From DAOTUL01 sp034437435 (lineage in GTDB: Bacteria; Chloroflexota; Anaerolineae; Aggregatilineales; Phototrophicaceae), in contig CAYQJO010000243.1 of assembly GCA_964417785.1 (NCBI GenBank), positions 1 to 6,402 of the forward strand: DNA of 6,402 bases. The letters run 5' to 3'. Below are positions 1 to 6,251 of the stretch, one piece after another. The translations under genes were made by a program, and so were the position numbers. Every line of letters begins with the position of its first letter. The first letter of the stretch is position 1. The notes beneath the pieces were generated by a model. That model saw only the letters and a program-made list of their open reading frames with translations, was not told the origin of the DNA and did no database searches.

Positions 1-71
1 ATGCCGTCCCTACCCACATTTCGTAGGGACGCGATTTTTCGCGTCCGCCGTGTTTTTTGGAAACGCCTTAA
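1..71. repeat. Palindromic repeat cluster, truncated by window start
   Basis: This stretch lies directly 3' of the minus-strand GTPase gene. It begins with the right arm of a hairpin (TGCCGTCC at 2-9) followed by CTACCCACA; the left arm would lie before the window. A complete hairpin follows: GGACGCGA at 27-34, loop TTTT, TCGCGTCC at 39-46. Bases 1-18 recur exactly at 6121-6138 and bases 22-52 recur exactly at 6252-6282, in the same orientation. Bases 53-71 read, on the minus strand, TAAGGCGTTTCCAAAA. This edge motif also borders the stop codons at 6069-6071 and 6296-6298. All of this is read directly from the sequence. The family identity (REP- or MITE-like) is inference. Confidence 0.8.
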
Positions 72-1130
72 TCATCGTTTGCGCAGCCAGCTTAACACCG
101 AATCCGCCAGCCGTCCGATCTCCGATCCCGGCGTGTTGGCCGCCAGACAGCCATCGAAGGTGGCCTGAAGTGCTTCGCGGTCAAGCTCGCCGTGTGAGCC
201 GATGACCACCAGTTGGCTGTGCGCCAGATCGCTGCCCCAGGGCGGACCCCAGGTGAGGTTGGCCCGCTTACCGACCACCTGCAAGATTCCGCGCCGGTCG
301 GGATCGTCGGCCAGGAACAAGACGCCTTTGGCGCGATAGATGCTGGTCGGCAGCTTCTCGATGGCGCGTTTCGTCGCTTTGAACGAGAGCGGTTGGGCGC
401 TCTGCCAGCTCCAGGTGTCGAAGATCATGCTGTGATCGTGGTGGGCGTGGTCGGTCTCGTCACCGCTGTGGATGTGGATTTCGTGGCTTTCCCGATTCGC
501 CATCCGCGCCGGGTCGAACTGGCCCACACCGAGCAGCAGTTCCAGCGGGATATCGGCCTGCACTGCTTCCAGGATGCGGGCGTCCTTGATGATGCTGCGC
601 ACCCATTCCTTGACTTTTTGCAGGCCGTCGGCGGACACCAGATCGGCCTTGTTGACGATCACGATGTCGGCGGCCCCCACCTGTAGCACCGCCAGGACCT
701 CGTTATCGCGTTCCAACGAAAGCACCTGTTCGGCATCGATAATCGTCAGCACACTATCGACCATAACCACGCTGCTCAGTTCCGGGTTACGGAAAGTCAG
801 GGCGATTTCCAGCGGGTCGGACACGCCGCTGGCCTCGATCAAAATGTACTCCGGCGGATCGGGCCGCCGCACCAGGTCCAGCAGTGCGCCGATCAGGTCG
901 CCGCGAATGGTGCAGCAGATGCAGCCGTTCGATAGGCTGACCGTATCCGCGTCCACATCGACCACAAGCTGGCTGTCGATGTTGATGGAGCCAAAATCGT
1001 TGACCATGACGGCCACCCGCAGACCGTGATCGGCATGGAGAATGCGATTGAGCAGGGTGGTTTTACCGGCACCCAGGAAGCCCGTCAGGATGGTTGTGGG
1101 AATGGGTTTTTTTCGTGTAGTCATATACAT
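72..1130 (-). CDS. CobW/COG0523-family G3E GTPase, putative metallochaperone
   Basis: A 352-residue GTP-binding protein of the G3E class, whose members (YjiA, ZigA, CobW, ZNG1, nitrile hydratase activators) insert or traffic metals in the cytoplasm. Visible motifs are the Walker A loop GFLGAGKTT at residues 17-25, the switch-type segment NDFGSINID at 44-52, the family's metal-binding CxCC at 70-73 (NGCICC), IEASG at 98-102 and the guanine-specificity motif NKAD at 160-163. Residues 216-233 form a His/Asp-rich linker with seven histidines (HIHSG, HAHHDH), typical of metal-handling members. A CobW_C-type domain follows (about 240-325, with RAKGVLFLADDP). Length is normal and the gene is intact. 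ATG codons occur at 1128-1130 and 1122-1124; neither has a clear Shine-Dalgarno, so the exact start is uncertain. The upstream minus-strand gene is the lyase, 97 bp away across a repeat cluster. The metal (Zn, Co or Fe) cannot be told from sequence alone. Confidence 0.93.
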   Translation of the reverse strand: MYMTTRKKPIPTTILTGFLGAGKTTLLNRILHADHGLRVAVMVNDFGSINIDSQLVVDVDADTVSLSNGCICCTIRGDLIGALLDLVRRPDPPEYILIEASGVSDPLEIALTFRNPELSSVVMVDSVLTIIDAEQVLSLERDNEVLAVLQVGAADIVIVNKADLVSADGLQKVKEWVRSIIKDARILEAVQADIPLELLLGVGQFDPARMANRESHEIHIHSGDETDHAHHDHSMIFDTWSWQSAQPLSFKATKRAIEKLPTSIYRAKGVLFLADDPDRRGILQVVGKRANLTWGPPWGSDLAHSQLVVIGSHGELDREALQATFDGCLAANTPGSEIGRLADSVLSWLRKR

Positions 1131-1158
1131 TGCCAGATAAATCCGATAGTAATCCGTC

Positions 1159-1178
1159 GGACGCCAAGAATGGCGTCC
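1159..1178. repeat. GGACG-type hairpin (20-nt core)
   Basis: GGACGCCA (1159-1166), loop AGAA, TGGCGTCC (1171-1178): an 8-bp perfect stem with a 4-nt loop, followed by CTACCCAC. It has the same architecture as the hairpins at 27-46, 6110-6129, 6174-6193 and 6257-6276 but different inner base pairs. It sits between the lyase stop codon and the GTPase start, so it would be transcribed if the two genes are co-transcribed. Confidence 0.8.
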
Positions 1179-1202
1179 CTACCCACGAAGCGCCGCGTAT
1201 GT

Positions 1203-1232
1203 CGTAGGGGACGGGCATGCCCGTCCCCTACG
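1203..1232. repeat. Perfect 30-bp palindrome overlapping the lyase stop codon
   Basis: The half-site CGTAGGGGACGGGCA is followed immediately by its exact reverse complement, giving 15 paired positions with no spacer (in RNA, a stem closed by a CATG loop). It carries the GGACG/CGTCC core shared with the other hairpins. On the minus strand the TAG at 1228-1230 inside the right arm is the stop codon of the lyase gene, so part of the last codon and the stop are made of repeat sequence. It could act as an mRNA-stabilising 3' stem. No T-run follows, so an intrinsic terminator is not supported. Confidence 0.85.
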
Positions 1233-3054
1233 TCGGTCGAATCGCCAGCCGGATCGCCGCCGACGGCTGCTTTTCCTTCAGGGCGAAAATCACCCGCTGC
1301 ACATCTCGCGCACCGGTCGCAATATCGACGTTTTCCACCGTATCCACGCTGACCGATACCGCTGCCGCGTCAAATGCAACTGTGAGCGCCGCTTTGTCTC
1401 CGGTGAGCGTGACGGTGCCGTTACCGGTTTCGACGGTGCCGAAGGTGGTCAGCACGCTTTCCAGTTGGCCGGGAACGCTGGCGAAGATGGCTTCGTCGAT
1501 GACCTCCACCCATGCCTGTGCCTCGCGGTGGAGTGTGACCGTGCGCACCAGCGACTCCAGGTCGGCCTCGGCAGGGTAGGCGGCTTTCATCTCCAGTTTG
1601 AGAACATCGGCGGCGTCCGTTGTGGTGTGGGCCAGCACATCGGCGCTGAACATGCGTCCGGCTCCCTGCTGCTGGCCGTTGGGTACCGGCACCGAATGCC
1701 CGAACGACTGGTTGACCAGGAAGGTGTAACGTTCTTCGGCGAAATACTGGCGGGTGTAGGTGCCGCGTCCGATGTCGGGGATGACCGATTCGCCCTTCAC
1801 ATGGACGATGATATTGCCCACATCGTTCTGGTTGTGCATCTCCTCGTTATGACCGCCTTTGGCCGCCAGGATCAAGCCATCGGGGTCGGCGGGGTTAGCT
1901 CGTGCGATCATCCAGTGCATTTCGCCGAACCAGTTGTGCGCGTCTGGAATGTGGTCTTCGGCTGACGGCTCGACCGTCCAGAACAAATCACGAATGGCCC
2001 AGACAAGCTGCTGGGAATGGTGGTGGTTCTGGTCCATTTCCAATTTGAGCAGGTCGGGCAGGTCCAGCCGCTGCGCGAGGAAGCCAAGCAGCGACGGCGG
2101 GAAGCTTACCGTCGGGTCGCAGTCGGAGAAGTTGACGTAATAACCGTGACTCAGCGGTGTGCGCAGCGGAAACTGCGCAATATCGCGGATGAGCTTGCTG
2201 TCCAGGAAGTTGACGCGCCGGTTGGTTCGCTGCTCCACCAGATGGGCCAGCATGACGTAATTGCCGAAGCCGTAACCCCAGTAACCGGGACCTTCGGTCG
2301 AGCCGCCGTCAGCGTCGAAGGTGTCCAGGTAATCGTCCAGTGAGCGAGCCGCCTTGTGGATCATCTGCGCCAGTTGGGCCGTGTCGTCTTCCAGGTAGAG
2401 GGCCGCACCGGCGACACCCGCGTTGCAGACTGCCGTCCAGTTGTTGACCTCACGCTCCTGGGTGTTATACAGCCACCAGAAGTCATGCCGGGTGAGATAG
2501 GGCGTAAACAGGCGTGTTTCGCACTCATGGCGGATGCGTTTGCCCAGCGATGGCTCCAGAGTCTCACCCAGCAGATGATCGACCTCTGCCAGCATGTGGC
2601 CGGTCATGGCCGCGCCCAGGTCAATGTAGGGGTAATCCACTTCGGGCAGCACCGAGCGGTTGTACTGATGTGCCGGATAGACCCAGGAGCTTTCCTCGCA
2701 GATGGCCCAGGCGTAATCCATGATGGGATCGAGGAAGCGGCCTTCGTATTCCAGGCACTCGGCCAGCACCAGCGTTGTTAGACGGGTACGGCGTTCGTCC
2801 ATCGGTTTTTCGTAGCGGGGCCGGTTGCCGGTGCGCACGCAGTCGAGATACAGGCTGGCGGGTAACACCGGGATGGGACTCGTGGCGGCTTTTTCTGCGT
2901 CAGCGAGAATCGACTGCACCATCACCTCACCGAGTTTGTGGTGGACCGCCTCCCAGGCGGCACGGTCGGCGGCGGTGGGGAAGGGCGGTGGTGGCGATTC
3001 TTCCCGCAGTGCAAACTCAATATCTTTTGCGTTATATTTGTAGAGCAAGATCAA
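1228..3054 (-). CDS. Heparinase II/III-like polysaccharide lyase family protein
   Basis: A 608-residue protein with the two-part layout of heparinase II/III and alginate-lyase-like enzymes: a helical (alpha/alpha) N-terminal half to about residue 350, then a beta-rich half. These enzymes cleave uronate-containing glycans by beta-elimination. Family-type motifs are NNWTAVCNAG (204-213), DGGSTEGPGYWGYG (249-262, with E254 and Y258 as candidate catalytic-region residues) and GGHNEEMHNQNDVG (400-413), the histidine-rich segment that opens the C-terminal domain; H402, H407 and D411 may bind metal or substrate. No signal peptide or membrane segment is visible, so a cytoplasmic oligosaccharide lyase is likely. 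The start is unusual: an in-frame stop at 3064-3066 and no early ATG leave TTG at 3052-3054 or TTG at 3046-3048. GGAG at 3057-3060 is 2 nt from the first and 8 nt from the second, so the second may be the true start. The stop lies inside a palindrome. The substrate is unknown. Confidence 0.88.
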   Translation of the reverse strand: MILLYKYNAKDIEFALREESPPPPFPTAADRAAWEAVHHKLGEVMVQSILADAEKAATSPIPVLPASLYLDCVRTGNRPRYEKPMDERRTRLTTLVLAECLEYEGRFLDPIMDYAWAICEESSWVYPAHQYNRSVLPEVDYPYIDLGAAMTGHMLAEVDHLLGETLEPSLGKRIRHECETRLFTPYLTRHDFWWLYNTQEREVNNWTAVCNAGVAGAALYLEDDTAQLAQMIHKAARSLDDYLDTFDADGGSTEGPGYWGYGFGNYVMLAHLVEQRTNRRVNFLDSKLIRDIAQFPLRTPLSHGYYVNFSDCDPTVSFPPSLLGFLAQRLDLPDLLKLEMDQNHHHSQQLVWAIRDLFWTVEPSAEDHIPDAHNWFGEMHWMIARANPADPDGLILAAKGGHNEEMHNQNDVGNIIVHVKGESVIPDIGRGTYTRQYFAEERYTFLVNQSFGHSVPVPNGQQQGAGRMFSADVLAHTTTDAADVLKLEMKAAYPAEADLESLVRTVTLHREAQAWVEVIDEAIFASVPGQLESVLTTFGTVETGNGTVTLTGDKAALTVAFDAAAVSVSVDTVENVDIATGARDVQRVIFALKEKQPSAAIRLAIRPT

Positions 3055-3056
3055 GG

Positions 3057-3060
3057 CTCC
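3057..3060 (-). promoter_or_regulatory. Probable ribosome binding site of the lyase gene
   Basis: GGAG on the minus strand. It lies 2 nt before TTG at 3052-3054 but a standard 8 nt before TTG at 3046-3048, favouring the shorter protein that starts at residue 3 of the longest reading. Confidence 0.45.
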
Positions 3061-3106
3061 AATTTAAACCAGTAGTCGCACAACCATAGCGCGTTTCCCC
3101 GGTAGA

Positions 3107-3117
3107 GGGAAGAGGAG
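3107..3117 (+). promoter_or_regulatory. Ribosome binding site of the SGNH hydrolase gene
   Basis: Purine-rich GGGAAGAGGAG ends 7 nt before ATG 3125. It is the strongest Shine-Dalgarno in the window and it fixes the start of the plus-strand operon's first gene. Confidence 0.8.
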
Positions 3118-3124
3118 TTCATTC

Positions 3125-3754
3125 ATGAGTCCACTTTTTGATGACAATCAGCTTATTTTGTTTCAGGGCGACAGCATCACCGATGCCGGTCGCAGCCGTG
3201 ACGATCTCAAAGATATGGGACACGGTTACGCCGCCATCGCGTCGGCCTGGTTTTCCGCCACCTATCCGGAAAAGCGGGTCCATTTTCTCAATCGGGGTGT
3301 CAGCGGCAACCGCGTGGTCGATCTACGCAGCCGCTGGGAGGAGGACACCATCGCTCTCAAGCCGGATTGGGTGTCTGTGTTGATCGGTATCAATGACACC
3401 TGGCGGCGCTACGATAGCAACAGTATCACCACAACTGAAGCCTATCACGCCAGTTACCTCGACATCTTGCAGCGGGCCAAAGCCGCCGGTGCCAGACTCA
3501 TCATCTGTGAGCCGTTCATGCTGCCGACCCCGCCCGACCGCATCCGCTGGCGTGAGGACCTGGACCCCAAAATCGGTGCGGTTCGCCAGCTTGCCCGCCA
3601 GTTCGACGCCATATATGTGCCGCTGGACGGCGTGTTCGCGGCGGCATCAGCCCGGCGTGAGTCGGATTTCTGGCTGCCGGACGGCGTTCACCCGACGCCC
3701 GCCGGTCATGCCCTGATCGCGCAGGCCTGGCTGATGTCGGTTGGTGCTTTATGA
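3125..3754 (+). CDS. SGNH/GDSL-family hydrolase (putative carbohydrate esterase)
   Basis: A 209-residue single-domain SGNH hydrolase. All four blocks are present: GDSI at 15-18 with nucleophile S17, the oxyanion glycine G58 in NRGVSGN, GIND at 88-91 with N90, and DGVH at 186-189 giving D186 and H189 of the triad. The catalytic set is therefore complete and the length is typical of rhamnogalacturonan acetylesterase and lysophospholipase-type members. There is no signal peptide, so it should act in the cytoplasm. Context (a lyase on the other strand, an operon with UroD-like genes) favours de-esterification of acetylated or otherwise acylated sugars over lipid hydrolysis; this is inference. The start is set by a strong ribosome binding site. 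The stop TGA (3752-3754) overlaps the next ATG as ATGA, indicating translational coupling. Confidence 0.9.
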   Translation: MSPLFDDNQLILFQGDSITDAGRSRDDLKDMGHGYAAIASAWFSATYPEKRVHFLNRGVSGNRVVDLRSRWEEDTIALKPDWVSVLIGINDTWRRYDSNSITTTEAYHASYLDILQRAKAAGARLIICEPFMLPTPPDRIRWREDLDPKIGAVRQLARQFDAIYVPLDGVFAAASARRESDFWLPDGVHPTPAGHALIAQAWLMSVGAL

Positions 3755-4788
3755 TGACCCCAAGAGAACGCTGGGAAACGGTTCTGCGCCGCCAGACACC
3801 CGACCGGGTGCCGATGGACATCTGGGCCACCGACGAAACCTGGAATAAGCTGCTGGCCCATTTTGGTTATGACGACCGCTGGCAGGTCATCGAACGGCTG
3901 AATATCGACTTTGTGGTCAGCGTGGGACCGGAGTATGTCGGCCCGCCGGTGGCCCCGGATGCCGATATGTACGGTTGTCGCTACCGTGACATCGAATACG
4001 CGGGCGGGACCTACCGCGAATGTGTCACGCATCCGCTGGCCGCCTACAACACGGTCGAGGAGATTGATGAGCATTTCACCTGGCCCTCGCCGGACTGGTT
4101 CGATTACAGCGTCATCGCCGATCAGGTACGCGATGTCCACGATTACCCCATACGCGGCGGCGGCTCAGAGCCGTTTCTGATTTATGCGCGTTTGCGTGGT
4201 CTGGAACTGGCCTACATGGACCTGATGGACAACCGCCAGATGGTCGATTACTGTCTGGATAAGCTGTTCGACTTCGCTTACGAGAATACCACCCGCATCT
4301 ACGAGCAGACGCCGGTGCTGTTCTCCTATGTCGCTGAAGATTTCGGCTCGCAGGAGAGTCTGTTGTTCTCGCCGAAAGTCATCCGTGAGGTGTTTATCCC
4401 GCGTATGAAGCGCATGATCGATCTGGCGCACGAGTCCGGCGCGTATGCCTTCACCCACAGTGACGGTGCCATCCGTCCGATCATCACCGATTTTATCCAG
4501 ATGGGAACCGATATTCTGAATCCGATCCAATGGCGCTGCAAAGGCATGGAGCGGCAGAGTTTGAAAGCCGATTTCGGTGATAAACTGGTCCTGCATGGGG
4601 GTGTCGATAACCAGGAGACGCTGGTTTACGGCACAGTGGATGATGTCTGGCGCGAGGTTCAGGATAACATCAGCACCCTCGGACCCGACGGTTACATTCT
4701 GGCCCCCTGTCACAATATTCAGGTGGTCAGTCCGGTTGAAAACATCATTGCCATGTATGAAGCGGGACTCGAATACGGACGTCTTTAA
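3751..4788 (+). CDS. Uroporphyrinogen-decarboxylase-like (MtaA/CmuA superfamily) protein
   Basis: A 345-residue protein of the UroD/COG0407 TIM-barrel superfamily, which contains HemE and the methyltransferases MtaA, MtbA and CmuA that move methyl groups between corrinoids and thiols. It opens with the common TPRERWETVLRRQTPDRVP (3-21). Other family features are EDFGSQESLLFSPKVIREVF (196-215), HSDG (236-239), MGTDILNPIQ (251-260), LHGGVDNQ (281-288) and a C-terminal APCHNIQ (318-324). The HemE substrate motif MRQAGR is missing, so it is not a heme-pathway decarboxylase. The zinc HxC...C pattern of MtaA appears here as H236-S-D238 with C320. It starts within the SGNH stop (ATGA); a second ATG follows at once at 3754-3756. 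It is the middle gene of the apparent three-gene operon. Substrate and even methyltransferase activity are unproven. Confidence 0.88.
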   Translation: MMTPRERWETVLRRQTPDRVPMDIWATDETWNKLLAHFGYDDRWQVIERLNIDFVVSVGPEYVGPPVAPDADMYGCRYRDIEYAGGTYRECVTHPLAAYNTVEEIDEHFTWPSPDWFDYSVIADQVRDVHDYPIRGGGSEPFLIYARLRGLELAYMDLMDNRQMVDYCLDKLFDFAYENTTRIYEQTPVLFSYVAEDFGSQESLLFSPKVIREVFIPRMKRMIDLAHESGAYAFTHSDGAIRPIITDFIQMGTDILNPIQWRCKGMERQSLKADFGDKLVLHGGVDNQETLVYGTVDDVWREVQDNISTLGPDGYILAPCHNIQVVSPVENIIAMYEAGLEYGRL

Positions 4789-4802
4789 ACAACGGCGAAT
4801 TT

Positions 4803-6071
4803 ATGGCATCTCTCATCCAGAACACCCAACTGCTCGCACCCGATTTTGATTTCACATCGGAAGAACGCACCATCCTGCGTGATCTGGCCGCCGAGGTCGC
4901 TGCGCTGGCGGCCCGCCCAGAGGAAACTGAGAAAGCTGATTTGTGGCGGCGGCACAATGACCTCGAACCCACGCGCCCGCTGGTTTTCTGCGATCCGGAG
5001 AACAGTTGGGGCGAGATTATCCCGCCCGATTCGCTGCGCTGCCAGTCGGACATCGCTCGCAAATGGGAGACGGCTCTGCGCAAGGAGGTCTTCTGGGGAA
5101 CGTGCATGCAAGACGACCGCGTGATCGAGCCGTACTTCAATGTCGAACATGTGCGCTCCCTGCCGGACTGGGGTTTGGTGGAGACCAAATTCGGCGGCGA
5201 GGCCGGTGGGTCCTACATCTGGGACGCGCCGGTCAAGTCCTGGGATGATGCGGAAAAGCTGCACGCGCCGGTCATCCGGGTAGATTTCGCTGCGACCGAT
5301 CATCTGCGTGATCTGGCCGGCGATCTCTTCGGTGATCTGCTGACGGTGCGGGTCAAAACAAGTTGGTGGTGGAGCCTGGGCATGACGTGGCAGCTTGCCA
5401 ATCTGCGCGGCCTGGAACAGATCATGTTCGACCTGATCGACGATCCCGACCTGATTCACCGGCTGATGGCGATCCTGCGCGATGGCACGCTGGCAATGGT
5501 CGATGCTCTGCAAGAGTGCGGCCTGCTGTATCGCAACACCGGCGGCACCTATGTCGGGTCGGGCGGTTTCGGTTGGACCAATCAACTGCCGCCGCCGGAT
5601 CACACCGGCCCGGTGCGGACCCAGGATATGTGGGGCTTCACCGAAAGCCAGGAGACGGTCGCCATCTCGCCGCGCATGTTTAAGGAGTTTATCTTTCCGT
5701 ACCAGTATCCCATCATGGAGCGCTTCGGGCTGACCTGTTATGGCTGCTGCGAGCCGCTGGATAACCGCTGGAAGTATGTGAAGGACTTTCCCAACCTGCG
5801 CCGGGTGTCGGTCTCGCCCTGGGCCGACCGCGCCTTCTTCGCCGCACAGCTTGAAGACCGCTATGTCTACTCCATGAAGCCCAATCCGACCGATGTGGCG
5901 ATGGATCACTTCGATGAAGATCACATCCGCCAGATTATCCGCCGTGATCTCGAATTAACACGCGGCTGCCATGTCGAGATGATTCTTAAAGACACCCACA
6001 CCATCCGCAACCAACCGGAGCGTGTCACGCGCTGGGTGGCAATCGCGTTGGAGGAAGCGGCGCGCCTCTAA
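4803..6071 (+). CDS. Large UroD/methionine-synthase-like barrel protein
   Basis: A 422-residue protein, about 75 residues longer than its upstream neighbour, mostly from an N-terminal helical region (about 18-55) and the segment FCDPENSWGEIIPPDSLRC (62-80). It resembles the longer, mostly uncharacterised UroD-like proteins found in sugar-utilisation loci. The barrel shows YFNVEHVRSLPDWGL (111-125), the long insert TGGTYVGSGGFGWTNQLPPP (246-265), the cysteine motif CYGCCEPLD (312-320), VSVSPWADR (335-343) and a C-terminal VEMILKDTHT (391-400). C315, C316 and E317 fall where MtaA-type enzymes carry their HxC zinc ligands, so a metal site is plausible. The HemE motif MRQAGR is absent. It begins 14 bp after the previous stop with no obvious Shine-Dalgarno, suggesting dependence on upstream translation. 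Its TAA stop is the first part of an edge motif (TAAGGC) shared with other gene ends here. The reaction is unknown; methyl transfer is the best guess. Confidence 0.82.
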   Translation: MASLIQNTQLLAPDFDFTSEERTILRDLAAEVAALAARPEETEKADLWRRHNDLEPTRPLVFCDPENSWGEIIPPDSLRCQSDIARKWETALRKEVFWGTCMQDDRVIEPYFNVEHVRSLPDWGLVETKFGGEAGGSYIWDAPVKSWDDAEKLHAPVIRVDFAATDHLRDLAGDLFGDLLTVRVKTSWWWSLGMTWQLANLRGLEQIMFDLIDDPDLIHRLMAILRDGTLAMVDALQECGLLYRNTGGTYVGSGGFGWTNQLPPPDHTGPVRTQDMWGFTESQETVAISPRMFKEFIFPYQYPIMERFGLTCYGCCEPLDNRWKYVKDFPNLRRVSVSPWADRAFFAAQLEDRYVYSMKPNPTDVAMDHFDEDHIRQIIRRDLELTRGCHVEMILKDTHTIRNQPERVTRWVAIALEEAARL

Positions 6072-6083
6072 GGCTTTTCAAGA

Positions 6084-6105
6084 AAATACATAGTATTCTG
6101 TATTT
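6084..6105 (+). terminator. AT-rich hairpin after the operon (possible terminator)
   Basis: AAATACA (6084-6090) pairs with TGTATTT (6099-6105) across the loop TAGTATTC, 12 nt after the stop codon of the last operon gene. The stem is AT-only apart from one pair and only a short T-run lies in its right arm, so it is a weak candidate. The GC-rich hairpins further down may matter more. Confidence 0.3.
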
Positions 6106-6109
6106 CTGC

Positions 6110-6129
6110 GGACGGCAATAATGCCGTCC
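6110..6129. repeat. GGACG-type hairpin (20-nt core)
   Basis: GGACGGCA (6110-6117), loop ATAA, TGCCGTCC (6122-6129), then CTACCCACA. Bases 6121-6138 are identical to bases 1-18, implying that the window begins inside another copy of this hairpin. Confidence 0.8.
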
Positions 6130-6173
6130 CTACCCACAAACATGGTATCTATTCACGTATCCGTGACATTTTC

Positions 6174-6193
6174 GGACGCGCCTTTGCGCGTCC
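6174..6193. repeat. GGACG-type hairpin (20-nt core)
   Basis: GGACGCGC (6174-6181), loop CTTT, GCGCGTCC (6186-6193), followed by CTAC. It has the same core length and outer base pairs as its relatives, with a different, fully compensated closing pair (C-G instead of A-T). Confidence 0.78.
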
Positions 6194-6212
6194 CTACAGG
6201 ATGACCGCGTAG

Positions 6213-6234
6213 GGGACGGCCCGCGTGCCGTCCT
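6213..6234. repeat. GGACG-type hairpin, 6-nt loop variant
   Basis: GGACGGC (6214-6220), loop CCGCGT, GCCGTCC (6227-6233), with a possible G-T pair outside at 6213/6234, preceded by GTAG. The core is again 20 nt, but the eighth pair is lost. Confidence 0.7.
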
Positions 6235-6251
6235 GCCACGACGCCAACCGC

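Larger units (their letters stand above)
3055..3124. promoter_or_regulatory. Divergent intergenic promoter region
   Basis: These 70 bp separate the divergently transcribed lyase and SGNH genes and must carry, or overlap, at least one promoter. It is the only intergenic gap between different transcription units that lacks the hairpin repeats. AT-rich bases AATTTAAA (3061-3068) are the likeliest melting region, but I cannot assign convincing -10/-35 pairs on either strand. A weak inverted repeat, TTCCC (3095-3099) and GGGAA (3107-3111), precedes the ribosome binding site of the plus-strand operon. Co-regulation of the two sides is plausible from the spacing; no known operator is recognised. Confidence 0.45.

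Noticed and set aside
213..1029. Two plus-strand frames opposite the GTPase gene
   Set aside because: They are antisense shadows of a gene with intact Walker A, CxCC and NKAD motifs, and they have no ribosome binding sites or domains.
1203..1232. Rho-independent terminator
   Set aside because: The stem is strong, but no T-run follows on either strand, and related hairpins also lack one, so a repeat family is the better explanation.
3751..3754. The ATGA overlap as something unusual
   Set aside because: Four-base stop/start overlaps are common in bacterial operons; it only supports co-translation.
4785..5924. A 379-codon open frame on the minus strand
   Set aside because: It is fully antisense to the well-supported 422-residue UroD-like gene, shows no recognisable domain, and looks like a product of the codon bias of the real gene.
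3751..6071. Annotation of the two UroD-like genes as hemE
   Set aside because: The MRQAGR substrate-binding motif of heme-pathway uroporphyrinogen decarboxylase is absent from both, and there are no heme genes nearby.
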